Assembly: GCA_016936555.1 (NCBI GenBank)
Contig: JAFGXR010000070.1
Coordinates: 1-64,000 of the forward strand
Direction: 5' to 3'
DNA length: 64,000 nucleotides
From: Spirochaetales bacterium
Lineage (GTDB): Bacteria; Spirochaetota; Spirochaetia; DSM-2461
The notes under the pieces were generated by a model. The model was not told where the DNA came from. It was given only the letters and a program-made list of their open reading frames with translations, and searched no databases. Below, piece by piece: positions 45,039 to 53,303 of the stretch. The stretch's first letter is position 1. Every line of letters starts with the position of its first letter. The translations under genes were made by a program, and so were the position numbers.

Positions 45039-46592
45039 ATGCAACTAACCAAGGCAATTGAACTGGAAGAGGAAAGCTTCGGACTGTTCGTCTCGAATGA
45101 AATGAGCGAGATGCTCTCCCTTACGTACCTGCTTTCCAGGCAATCCAGCTATGACAATATACAGCGGCCGATTATCGGCAAATTACATCTCGAGTCGACA
45201 CGGTGTGAAGAGCTCCTCGATCACTACGGGGCCAAACAGAACAGATACTGGTACCCTTTCCGTCAGACTATAGCCGTCAGCAAATCCTTTACGACCATTG
45301 CCTACAATCTCCTTCACATAAAGCAGACAGCCCCTCTGTACAATCTGAATGAAGTGGACAGCGACTTCCTCAATGAAACGGACAGGGTCAGCGATATCAT
45401 CCTGAAGAGTCTGATACAGAATTCCCGGACCATGATCAGCATCGTGCAGAAAAAAAAGATTCTCTTCAATGACAGATCCTTTGAAATCGAAAATTTTACG
45501 GAACTCTATCCCGAAGGAAGACTGCCGAATAACCGGAAGCGGCGGAGAACACGGTTCCCTTCGCGCATAGCCATTAATCTCGCCACGTCCTTTCTCAATC
45601 TGGCTGAAGAGAGCAAGAGCCTGAAGGTCTACAAAAAGATGAGCCGCAGGGATTACAGAAGCTGCATTCCCGATATTATAAGTGAAGAGGGAATGAGGAT
45701 TCTGGAGAACAAGTTCCACAATCTCCAGTCGATCTACGATACCCATCTGGAACTGACCGATATTGCGCTCCACGATAAAAACCTGCCCATCCTGAGAGGC
45801 CAGATTTCTCTGGTCTACAATCTTCTTGAGACGGCTACCGTGCTGGTTCACTATATCGAAAGGCATGCCGGTTATTTCAGCAGGAAGTGGAAATACAAGA
45901 AACATATAGAAGAGGGGCAGTGCCTTTCCATCCTGATGGATTACTTCATAAATTACTGTGATAAAATCATCGTTTCCGCACAGGAAGTGTGCCGGACCGT
46001 ACTCCGTCAGTATTCCGTACCGGACAGAATTACCGTCAGCATTCCCAACTACAGAGGCTTTCATGTCCGCCCCTCCACGCTTATCTCGAAAATCGTTCTT
46101 CACTACGGCGGCAATGTGAAAATGCAGCTCCACGATCAGATTTATGACGCCTCCATGCCCCTCGATCTGTTCAGAGCCAATGAAGTGATCAACTCCGACA
46201 AAAGAGCGGCCGCAGCAAGGGAAATTATGAAACATCCCCTTATCCGCCAGCTGAAAATTGAAAAATTTCCCCCCGAGGAAATGAAGAAGAAGCTCCGAAC
46301 GATCTTTCTCGACCTGATGGAACAGAAGACCCTCCTCCTCTATGAGAACAGCTTCTCTTTCGAGGAACTGGCTCCTCTGGAAGACGAGAATCTGATCGAT
46401 TATGTCAAGAGAGCGATTACGACCTACCTCGCGCTGGGTAAAATCGATATTTCCAGCAATCTCACCGTGACATTTTCCGGGGATAAAAGAGTTCTTAAAG
46501 ATATAGAAATCCTCGCCGCAAACGGTTACGGCGAGGATCTTTTCGGAAACAATATCGTTCTTCCCGCAGAACTATCCTATCTGAGACGTTAG
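45039..46592 (+). CDS. large protein with internal HPr-like domain
   Basis: I do not recognise the full 517-aa protein. Residues 331-405 resemble the PTS phosphocarrier HPr: GFHVRPSTLISKI places His342 where HPr has its phosphorylated His15, followed by Arg and Pro; DASMPLDLF corresponds roughly to the Ser46 region. Residues 1-330 are helical with a basic patch (NNRKRRRTRFPSR), and the last 110 are unassigned. No PTS gene is near, so it may be a regulatory acceptor rather than a sugar carrier. Confidence 0.7.
   Translation: MQLTKAIELEEESFGLFVSNEMSEMLSLTYLLSRQSSYDNIQRPIIGKLHLESTRCEELLDHYGAKQNRYWYPFRQTIAVSKSFTTIAYNLLHIKQTAPLYNLNEVDSDFLNETDRVSDIILKSLIQNSRTMISIVQKKKILFNDRSFEIENFTELYPEGRLPNNRKRRRTRFPSRIAINLATSFLNLAEESKSLKVYKKMSRRDYRSCIPDIISEEGMRILENKFHNLQSIYDTHLELTDIALHDKNLPILRGQISLVYNLLETATVLVHYIERHAGYFSRKWKYKKHIEEGQCLSILMDYFINYCDKIIVSAQEVCRTVLRQYSVPDRITVSIPNYRGFHVRPSTLISKIVLHYGGNVKMQLHDQIYDASMPLDLFRANEVINSDKRAAAAREIMKHPLIRQLKIEKFPPEEMKKKLRTIFLDLMEQKTLLLYENSFSFEELAPLEDENLIDYVKRAITTYLALGKIDISSNLTVTFSGDKRVLKDIEILAANGYGEDLFGNNIVLPAELSYLRR
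46511..46536. terminator. hairpin inside the HPr-domain gene, candidate terminator for clpB
   Basis: CCTCGCCG and CGGCGAGG form a perfect 8-bp stem with a 10-nt loop, 60 bp beyond the clpB stop. On the minus strand ATTTCTATATCTTT follows, on the plus strand ATCTTTT. The 3-bp gap between these convergent genes leaves no other terminator. Confidence 0.45.
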
Positions 46593-46595
46593 GCT

Positions 46596-49163
46596 TCAGG
46601 AAAAGACGATCTCTCCCTCTTTTACATCCACGTGGACAGTTGAGCCTTCGGGATACTCTCCCCCCAGGATTTTTCTGGCCAGGGGATTCTGCACCAGATT
46701 CTGGATGGTCCTTTTCAGAGGCCTGGCTCCGAAGAGGGGATCGTATCCCTCACGGGCCAGATGTTTCAGAGACTTATCGCTGAAACTCAGCTCGATTTTC
46801 TGCTCCTTAAGCCTCCGGGCCAGTTGGCCGGTGAGAATGTCGACTATGCCCAGAATATTCTCCTCTGTCAGCTGGTTGAAAATGATGATGTCGTCAATGC
46901 GGTTGAGGAATTCCGGTTTAAATGTCGATTTCAACATTCCGTCCATTCTCTCGCGTAGCTCATCACCCGGTAATCCCCGGAGAATAATATCGCTGCCCAG
47001 ATTGCTCGTCATAATGATGATTGTATTCTGGAAATTGACGACCCTCCCCTGTCCGTCGGTCAGCCGCCCGTCATCGAGAACCTGAAGCAGGACGTTAAAG
47101 ACATCGGGATGGGCTTTTTCAATCTCATCGAAGAGGATGACCGAATAGGGTCTGCGGCGAACCGCTTCGGTCAGCTGTCCGCCCTGTTCGTACCCCACAT
47201 ATCCCGGAGGCGCTCCGATAAGCCGGGAAACCGCGTATTTCTCCATGTACTCGCTCATATCGATACGGGTGAGGGCCCTCTCGTCATTGAAGAGGAAATC
47301 GGCCAGAGTCTTGGCCAGTTCGGTTTTTCCCACTCCGGTCGGGCCGAGGAAGATAAAGGAGCCCTGAGGCTTTCCGCTCTCCGACAGCCCGCTCCGGTTC
47401 CTCCGGATAGCGTCGGAGATCGTTTCGACCGCATCATTCTGACCGACAACCCTTTCTTCCAGAATTTTCTCCAGCTTCAGGAGCTTCTCTTTCTCCGAGC
47501 TGATCATTTTCGAAACCGGTATGCCTGTCCAGGCCGAAACGACCTGGGCGATATCCTCTTCTGTCACCTCTTCCTGGAGAAGACTTTTGCCCGACTGGAT
47601 TTTTGCCAGCTCCTCCGTTTTACTCTGCAGCTCTCCATGGGTCTGAGGGAGCTTGCCGTGTTTGATTTCAGCGGCGCCGGCATAATTTCCCTCCCTTTCG
47701 AAAATTGTTTCCTGAGCCTGAAGGTCTTCGATCTGCTGTTTCAGATCGCGGATTGCCTCTATGATGCTTTTTTCGTTGTGCCACTGGAGAGAAAGAGAAT
47801 CGAATTCGCTTTTCAATTCCGCCAGTTCGGCGGCGATGTTTTTCTTTCTCTCTTCCGAGGCGGAATCATCATCCCGTGAGAGAGACTGCTTTTCAATTTC
47901 CAGCTGAAGCATTTTTCTCTCGAGACGATCGATCTCCTCGGGCTGGCTCTCGATTTCCATCTTGAGCCGGCTGGCCGCTTCATCGACCAGATCGATAGCC
48001 TTATCGGGCAGGAATCGGGAGGTGATGTACCGGTCGGAAAGGGTTGACGCAGCTATCAATGCGTCGTCGCGGATTCTCACGCCATGATGGATTTCATACC
48101 TTTCTTTTATTCCCCGGAGAATGGTTATCGAATCCTCAACAGACGGTTCAGATGTATAGACCTGCTGGAACCTCCTTTCAAAGGCGGCATCCTTTTCAAT
48201 ATGCTTTCTGTACTCATCCAGAGTTGTCGCTCCGATAGTTCGCAGCTCCCCCCTGGCCAGAGCCGGCTTCAGAAGGTTGGAGGCATCGGTCGACCCTTCG
48301 GCGGCACCGGCACCCATCAGCGTGTGGAGCTCATCGATAAAGAGGATGATCTCCCCTTCCGATTTTGTCACGTCCTTGATGACAGCTTTCAGCCTCTCCT
48401 CGAATTCACCCCGGAACTTGGCTCCGGCGACAAGAGATCCCATATCGAGAGCCAGCAGCTTCTTGTTTTTCAGAGAGTCGGGAACGTCTCCCGACACGAT
48501 CCGCCGGGCCAGACCTTCAGCTATGGCGGTTTTTCCTACGCCGGGTTCTCCTATGAGGACGGGGTTATTCTTTGTCCTTCTCGAAAGAACCTGCATGACC
48601 CGGCGTATTTCCTCATCGCGGCCGATAACGGGATCCAGCTTTTCCTTCCTGGCCAGAGCTGTCAGATCGGTACAGTATCGCTCCAGGACCTGATATTTCT
48701 CTTCGGGGCTCTGATCGGTCACCCGCTGATTTCCTCTGATGGAGATCAGAGCCTGAAGTATGGAATCACGGGTTATGCCGTGTTTTTTGAGCCTGTCGCC
48801 GACCGATCCGCCCGATGCAGCCAGAGCGATAAGCATATGCTCCGTTGAAATATACTCATCTTTTAAATCGGAAGATTCCTTCTCGGCTTTTTTCAGTAAT
48901 GACATGGACTGGCTGGAGAGGGAAACCTGAAGCGTGTCGCCGTAGGCTCTGGGGACTTTGCCCAGAAGATCCTCCACATCGCCGGCCAGCATGGATTTTT
49001 CGACTCCCAGCCTGTCCAGGAGGGGTGAAATTATGCCCTCCTCCTGCCTGATAAGGGCCTGAAGGATATGTATCGGCTCAATCTGACTATGCTGCTTCTC
49101 CGATGCGATGCGTGATGCGAGTTCAATGACTTCCTGCGCTTTAATGGTAAATCTGTCCTGCAC
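46596..49163 (-). CDS. clpB: ATP-dependent disaggregase ClpB
   Basis: ClpB (855 aa from GTG 49163, [15 protein letters not shown]) resolves protein aggregates with DnaK. N-domain, NBD1 ([15 protein letters not shown]), a coiled-coil middle domain (residues about 410-530) and NBD2 ([38 protein letters not shown]) are in order. The tracked 24-codon extension is not conserved-looking. GGAGG lies 10 nt upstream. No CIRCE element is seen, so HrcA control is not apparent. Confidence 0.96.
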   Translation of the reverse strand: MQDRFTIKAQEVIELASRIASEKQHSQIEPIHILQALIRQEEGIISPLLDRLGVEKSMLAGDVEDLLGKVPRAYGDTLQVSLSSQSMSLLKKAEKESSDLKDEYISTEHMLIALAASGGSVGDRLKKHGITRDSILQALISIRGNQRVTDQSPEEKYQVLERYCTDLTALARKEKLDPVIGRDEEIRRVMQVLSRRTKNNPVLIGEPGVGKTAIAEGLARRIVSGDVPDSLKNKKLLALDMGSLVAGAKFRGEFEERLKAVIKDVTKSEGEIILFIDELHTLMGAGAAEGSTDASNLLKPALARGELRTIGATTLDEYRKHIEKDAAFERRFQQVYTSEPSVEDSITILRGIKERYEIHHGVRIRDDALIAASTLSDRYITSRFLPDKAIDLVDEAASRLKMEIESQPEEIDRLERKMLQLEIEKQSLSRDDDSASEERKKNIAAELAELKSEFDSLSLQWHNEKSIIEAIRDLKQQIEDLQAQETIFEREGNYAGAAEIKHGKLPQTHGELQSKTEELAKIQSGKSLLQEEVTEEDIAQVVSAWTGIPVSKMISSEKEKLLKLEKILEERVVGQNDAVETISDAIRRNRSGLSESGKPQGSFIFLGPTGVGKTELAKTLADFLFNDERALTRIDMSEYMEKYAVSRLIGAPPGYVGYEQGGQLTEAVRRRPYSVILFDEIEKAHPDVFNVLLQVLDDGRLTDGQGRVVNFQNTIIIMTSNLGSDIILRGLPGDELRERMDGMLKSTFKPEFLNRIDDIIIFNQLTEENILGIVDILTGQLARRLKEQKIELSFSDKSLKHLAREGYDPLFGARPLKRTIQNLVQNPLARKILGGEYPEGSTVHVDVKEGEIVFS

Positions 49164-49205
49164 GGAAATATATCCTCCATTGTTGTTTCTTGATTTTACA
49201 CTGGA

Positions 49206-49235
49206 AAAATAAGCAGAAAAGCGAGGCATCGTCAA
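49206..49235 (-). promoter_or_regulatory. clpB promoter
   Basis: TTGACG (49235..49230), 18 bp, TATTTT (49211..49206). The leader is about 35 nt and carries GGAGG. Confidence 0.45.
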
Positions 49236-49308
49236 ATGAAGAATGCCGCTATCATTACAAAAGGGTTCGATAGTACGAGAGTTTGAAACTGAAACTTGAA
49301 GAAGCTAT

Positions 49309-49335
49309 AAAAAAACCTCCCCGCGGACAGGGAGG
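49309..49335 (-). terminator. intrinsic terminator of the Lrp/AsnC gene
   Basis: CCTCCC-TGTCCGCG-GGGAGG on the minus strand is followed by seven T, about 22 bp after the stop. Confidence 0.88.
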
Positions 49336-49357
49336 CAGATGAGATAAACTGAATTTA

Positions 49358-49792
49358 TTAAACGAATTTGTTATAGCTGCGGAGCATCATAAATGTCTCC
49401 GAGTTCGTAACGCCTTCAACATTGGGCAATTCTTCAGTCAGGAACCGCACCAGGTCTCTGTTTGACGAAACCAGAACTTCCACAAAAAGATCGTACCGAC
49501 CGGAGGTGAAGGAGACGGAGAGAACATTCTCCAGGTTCGCGATCTGATCCGCTTTTTTCTTTAACAGGGAAGATTCCGTTATGTTAACAGCGACTAAAGC
49601 CAACTGCAGATTTTCAAGCACATCGGGATTGATAAGCGCGCGAATTCTCAGGATTCCCGCCTCTTTAAGTCGCTTGACTCTCTGGCGGATCATCCCTTCG
49701 GAAACGCCCAGTTCCCGTGCTATAGCGTTATTGGGAACAAATTTTTCCCGTAAAATATCGATGATTTTCCAATCTATTTCATCTGGCTGCAT
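49358..49792 (-). CDS. Lrp/AsnC-family transcriptional regulator
   Basis: A 144-aa regulator: N-terminal helix-turn-helix (NNAIARELGVSEGMIRQRVKRLKEAG) and C-terminal RAM ligand-binding domain (VNITESSLLKKKADQI, SGRYDLFVEVLVSS). These bind amino acids as octamers. It is divergent from hisC with palindromes in the shared gap, so control of hisC and of itself is likely; the ligand is unknown. Confidence 0.92.
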   Translation of the reverse strand: MQPDEIDWKIIDILREKFVPNNAIARELGVSEGMIRQRVKRLKEAGILRIRALINPDVLENLQLALVAVNITESSLLKKKADQIANLENVLSVSFTSGRYDLFVEVLVSSNRDLVRFLTEELPNVEGVTNSETFMMLRSYNKFV

Positions 49793-49813
49793 TTCGAATA
49801 CATCCTTTCCATA

Positions 49814-49905
49814 TGATATATCAGTTATTGTATTCGTTTTTCGTAAATTGTAAAGGGATATTTCTGGATTTCGTAGTTTAAATTTGATAAAAACATCATA
49901 TGTTT
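49814..49905. promoter_or_regulatory. divergent Lrp/hisC control region with two palindromes
   Basis: The regulator's promoter is TTTACA (49854..49849), 16 bp, TACAAT (49832..49827) on the minus strand. A perfect palindrome TGATATATCA (49814..49823) lies at its start site. On the hisC side AAACAT-CAT-ATGTTT (49891..49905) lies between TTGATA and TATTAT, a candidate plus-strand promoter with a short 15-bp spacer. Confidence 0.55.
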
Positions 49906-49955
49906 ATTATGTCTCACCTATTACCAAAAATCCTGTTTCGCAGTAAAGTAAGGTC

Positions 49956-51014
49956 ATGAAATTGAAGACGAATCTAGAGCAGATGATACCGTATAAACCG
50001 GGAATTCTTAAGGAAGGAGCGATCAAGCTCTCCTCCAATGAAAACAGACTAGGCCCCTCCCCTATGGCCATTCAAGCCGCATCGGAAGCTCTTGCCGATG
50101 TACATATCTATCCCGACGGCAGCTGCCGGAAACTCAGGGAATCACTTGCGGACAGACATGGAATCAGCGCAGAGAGTTTTATCGTGGGCAACGGTTCCGA
50201 TGAGATTATGACACTGATAGCCGCCGCATACATAGGTGCGGACGATAATGCCATTACAGCGGAGAGTACGTTTTCCGAATACACGTTCGCCACAATACTT
50301 TATGCCGGAGAAATCAGAAAAGCTCCCCTCAATGAAGGCACCTTTGACCCCGAAGCGATTCTGCAGCGGATCGATGACCGGACAAAAGTCATATACTTCT
50401 GTAACCCTAATAATCCCACTGGAACTTATGTCAGCCATGAAAGACTGGACAGTATGCTCTCCAGGATTCCCCATGACGTTCTTTTCGTTCTCGATGAAGC
50501 ATATGCCGATTACAGCGATGCCGACGATTTTCCGCAGTGGAAAACCCTGCTGAAAAAATTTCCGAACCTGATCATACTCAGAACATTTTCCAAAATATAC
50601 GGTCTGGCGGCGATGCGGATTGGATACGCCATGGCAAAGGAAGAAGTCATCAACCAGATTCTGGTAACAAAACAACCCTTTAACGTGAACACCCCCGGAC
50701 AGCGGGCAGCGGAAGCCGCTCTGAAAGACAGTGAATTTTACGAAAAAAGCAGAGCGATGAACAGGGAAGGGAAGAAATACCTCTACAGAGAGCTGGAAAG
50801 ACTGGGACTGAAATTTTATCCGACCCAGGCGAACTTTATCTGTATACACGTTAAAAGAGATAGCAGTGAGCTGTTTCAGAACATGATGGGCAGAGGCGTG
50901 ACAATCCGCCCGCTTGCCAGTTTCGGTCTCAACGAGTGGATCCGCGTGACTATTGGTCAGGAAGAAGACAATAAACTGCTGATCAGAATCCTGGAAGAAA
51001 GTCTGAAATGCTGA
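49956..51014 (+). CDS. hisC: histidinol-phosphate aminotransferase family protein
   Basis: A 352-aa fold-type I PLP enzyme: CNPNNPTGTYV, FVLDEAYADYSD and the Schiff-base region RTFSKIYGLAAMRIGYAM with the catalytic Lys. HisC catalyses the seventh step of histidine synthesis; such enzymes may also act on aromatic amino acids. No other his genes are present. AAGG precedes the ATG, and the stop overlaps the PrsW-like gene by 7 bp. Confidence 0.88.
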   Translation: MKLKTNLEQMIPYKPGILKEGAIKLSSNENRLGPSPMAIQAASEALADVHIYPDGSCRKLRESLADRHGISAESFIVGNGSDEIMTLIAAAYIGADDNAITAESTFSEYTFATILYAGEIRKAPLNEGTFDPEAILQRIDDRTKVIYFCNPNNPTGTYVSHERLDSMLSRIPHDVLFVLDEAYADYSDADDFPQWKTLLKKFPNLIILRTFSKIYGLAAMRIGYAMAKEEVINQILVTKQPFNVNTPGQRAAEAALKDSEFYEKSRAMNREGKKYLYRELERLGLKFYPTQANFICIHVKRDSSELFQNMMGRGVTIRPLASFGLNEWIRVTIGQEEDNKLLIRILEESLKC

Positions 51015-51667
51015 TTGCTCTGGCAGGTAAAGTAGCTCTCTATTCGCTGCTTCCCGCATTGATTCTGATTTCACTGCTTCTCTCAGGGGGAAACGGAGAT
51101 CCTCCCGATAGAAAGATTTTTATAAAATTTCTCTTCGGGGGAGCCATTATACTCATCCCTGCAGCATTCCTTGTAGGCATTATCTCACCCTTCTTCGATG
51201 ACCAGACAGGAATTCTGAGATTTCTGTCACCCTTCTTTGCCGTATCGCTGATTGAAGAGACAGCCAAGCTGTCGGTGATAAGGTTTCTATTGAAAAGACT
51301 GCCTCAGAGCCGGTCGACTGAAAAAGCCATGACACTCTCCGCTTCGGCCGCAATAGGTTTCGCCATGGGCGAAAACATTCTGTATATGGCGGGAACATCC
51401 GGATTTTTCCCTGTTATGGTAATCCGTGGGATAAGTGCACTTCCCCTCCACACCCTATGCGGAGCCATGATGGGCGCTTTTATTTCGAAAAGCCTGCAGC
51501 AGGAAAGAGGATTTAATCCCCGGACAATAATCCTGCCTCTGCTCTGTCACGGTATCTATAACACCTTTCTCCGCCTGCCCTCTTTCTGGCCTCTTTTAAT
51601 TTTTCCTCTTCTATTCTATATGTTTTTATTTCTGATGAAACTGAAAGGATCTATAGAAAACAATTGA
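51008..51667 (+). CDS. PrsW-like intramembrane protease family protein
   Basis: A 219-aa membrane protein with about six to seven hydrophobic segments. SLIEETAKLSVIRF (EExxK), GFAMGENILYM, LHTLCGAMMGAF and LCHGIYNTF carry the conserved Glu, Glu/Asn and His residues of the PrsW/CPBP glutamic-type proteases. PrsW in B. subtilis cleaves an anti-sigma factor; no such target is nearby. It overlaps hisC, so is probably co-transcribed. Confidence 0.75.
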   Translation: MLIALAGKVALYSLLPALILISLLLSGGNGDPPDRKIFIKFLFGGAIILIPAAFLVGIISPFFDDQTGILRFLSPFFAVSLIEETAKLSVIRFLLKRLPQSRSTEKAMTLSASAAIGFAMGENILYMAGTSGFFPVMVIRGISALPLHTLCGAMMGAFISKSLQQERGFNPRTIILPLLCHGIYNTFLRLPSFWPLLIFPLLFYMFLFLMKLKGSIENN

Positions 51668-51716
51668 TGATTCGGGAAACTCCTTTTATAATATTTTTCT
51701 TTTTCTCCGGGAACCA

Positions 51717-51743
51717 TTGACAAAAAATCCTATTAGCTATAAT
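51717..51743 (+). promoter_or_regulatory. promoter of the initiator tRNA genes
   Basis: Perfect TTGACA (51717) and perfect TATAAT (51738) with a short 15-bp spacer, about 17 bp before the first tRNA. Confidence 0.65.
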
Positions 51744-51759
51744 TTACTGAACGAAACGA

Positions 51760-51832
51760 CGCAGGGTGGAGCAGTTGGCAGCTCGTTGGGCTCATAACCC
51801 AAAGGCCGTAGGTTCGAGTCCTACCCCTGCTA
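51760..51832 (+). tRNA. initiator tRNA-fMet (CAT), copy 1
   Basis: A 73-nt cloverleaf: CGCAGGG/CCCTGCT acceptor with a C1:T72 mismatch, anticodon stem TTGGG/CCCAA with the three GC pairs next to loop CTCATAA, T arm GTAGG/CCTAC. Unpaired 1:72 and the GGG/CCC pairs are initiator hallmarks. No CCA encoded. Confidence 0.95.
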
Positions 51833-51903
51833 TAATCTGAAACAAAGTATATGATCCTCTCTTTTTTCATTGAATCTGTTTCAGAGACTAACTAATAATG
51901 CGG

Positions 51904-51976
51904 CGCAGGGTGGAGCAGTTGGCAGCTCGTTGGGCTCATAACCCAAAGGCCGTAGGTTCGAGTCCTACCCCTGCTA
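51904..51976 (+). tRNA. initiator tRNA-fMet (CAT), copy 2
   Basis: Identical to copy 1 over all 73 nt, separated by a 71-bp unrelated spacer. Only one promoter and one terminator are seen, so the two are probably one transcript. Confidence 0.95.
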
Positions 51977-51989
51977 TATAAAATCAAGA

Positions 51990-52013
51990 AGACTTCCGAA
52001 AGGGAGTCTTTTT
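51990..52013 (+). terminator. terminator of the tRNA-fMet pair
   Basis: AGACTTCC-GAAA-GGGAGTCT (one T-G pair, GNRA loop) is followed by TTTTTGCTTTT. Confidence 0.85.
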
Positions 52014-52202
52014 GCTTTTATAATTTTCAGGATAGGACTCGAAACATGAGTTCCCGTTCCCGGAATGTACAGAGACTGCGGAAGAACCGTCAACAGAACG
52101 ACCGGAACCGGTAAGGGCAAAAAACAGGGATGATTTTTCAGCTCTGCAGGAGCCTCCAGGGAGAAGCCTGAATTTGAAAGAATGAAAAAAACTCCATTCC
52201 TC
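52014..52202. other. non-coding stretch between tRNA terminator and metal ABC operon
   Basis: About 190 bp without a gene. It holds small palindromes (ACCGG-AA-CCGGT near 52101) and TAGGACTCGAA at 52033, an 11-bp match to the antisense of the tRNA T arm, but no cloverleaf can be formed around it. Confidence 0.5.
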
Positions 52203-52230
52203 TTGACCTGGAGTTAACTCTATCTAATAT
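52203..52230 (+). promoter_or_regulatory. promoter and operator of the metal ABC operon
   Basis: TTGACC (52203), 16 bp, TAATAT (52225). The spacer contains a perfect palindrome GAGTTAACTC (52211..52220), and AACTCCA/TGGAGTT forms a wider inverted repeat starting at 52190. Position between -35 and -10 suits a repressor. The leader would be only about 5 nt. Confidence 0.6.
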
Positions 52231-52241
52231 TCTGTGTCTCT

Positions 52242-53303
52242 ATGCCGGAAAAACAAGATATAACGCTGGAAACTCTACCAGCCCTGGGTGAAGATGAATC
52301 TCTTCATCTCTATAACAGAAAAGGTGAACTCCTGCTCAGAAGCTCGGGAAAGTGGTTACACCCGCTTTTCGAAGTGGAGACTTTTCTCAAATCCCGGAAC
52401 CTTTCGGGAAAAGATCTCCTTCTCCACGATAAAATTGCCGGTCGAGCCGCTGCCGCTTTAATTACACGTATGGGCTTCAGGTCCTGCTCCATCGATCTGA
52501 TCAGCCGCCCGGCTCTCGATCTCTTCAGAAAGCACAATGTACGGTGCCGTCACGGCAATCTGGTCGATAAAATTGCCTGCCGGACTGAAAACCTGATTAA
52601 CGGGGAGATGAATCTGCAAAGCATCTATCTGATGATCCGCAAAAGAGCCGGCTATTCCATGGGGGCGGCTTTGACAATCAGGAATCTGAGATCCGGCTAT
52701 AATGGTAAGGAAATTCTCCGGGGACTGAATCTCGAATTGAGCGGTGGCGATCACCTTGTCGTGACCGGAGATAACGGAACGGGTAAATCCACTTTTCTGA
52801 AAACTCTTATCGGCGTCCAGCCCCTCTCCTCCGGTGAGATTATCCTCGACGGACGCACCCCGGCTGAGACGGAGGGCCCGTCGCTGATCGGTTATGTCAA
52901 CCAGGGACGTCCCGGCTCATCTTTCCCCACAACGGCGCAGGAAATTGTCTCTCTGGGGCTGATCGGAAGCCGGCTGGGAAGGGATGAACAGAAGAACCGC
53001 ATCGAAATCGCCATGAAACGGACCGGCTGTTTTCACCTTCGCCATCGCGATGTCAACACACTTTCCGGAGGCGAGAACCAGAGGGTGGCCCTGGCGAGAT
53101 GCCTCTGTCAACAGGCCCGGCTCATATTGCTCGACGAGCCCACATCCTTTCTGGACAGGGATTCGAAAGAGGATTTTCTGGAAATTCTCAATCAGGTAAT
53201 AGACAGCACAAGCCCCACAGTCATTATGGTTTCTCACGATCATCAGTGGCTGGAAAAGCTGGGATGGGAGACACGGGAACTGAAGGATGGAATACTATGT
53301 TAG
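52242..53303 (+). CDS. metal ABC transporter ATPase with N-terminal DUF1893-like domain
   Basis: Of 353 aa, residues 144-353 are a ZnuC/TroB-like ATPase: GDNGTGKST (Walker A, 176-184), LSGGENQRVALARCL, LILLDEPTSFLD. Residues 10-118 are extra: ELLLRSSGKWLHPLFE, LLHDKIAGRAAAALI, DLISRPALDLFRKHNV resemble DUF1893, a deaminase-fold domain known as a stand-alone protein (for example TM1506). Such a fusion to an ABC ATPase is unusual and may sense a ligand. No Shine-Dalgarno precedes the ATG. Confidence 0.82.
   Translation: MPEKQDITLETLPALGEDESLHLYNRKGELLLRSSGKWLHPLFEVETFLKSRNLSGKDLLLHDKIAGRAAAALITRMGFRSCSIDLISRPALDLFRKHNVRCRHGNLVDKIACRTENLINGEMNLQSIYLMIRKRAGYSMGAALTIRNLRSGYNGKEILRGLNLELSGGDHLVVTGDNGTGKSTFLKTLIGVQPLSSGEIILDGRTPAETEGPSLIGYVNQGRPGSSFPTTAQEIVSLGLIGSRLGRDEQKNRIEIAMKRTGCFHLRHRDVNTLSGGENQRVALARCLCQQARLILLDEPTSFLDRDSKEDFLEILNQVIDSTSPTVIMVSHDHQWLEKLGWETRELKDGILC

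Noticed and set aside
49164-49357. CIRCE/HrcA operator upstream of clpB
   Set aside because: No TTAGCACTC-N9-GAGTGCTAA or near match is present.
52031-52060. tRNA remnant downstream of the tRNA-fMet pair
   Set aside because: TAGGACTCGAA matches the antisense T arm over 11 bp, but no acceptor, D or anticodon arm can be built on either strand.
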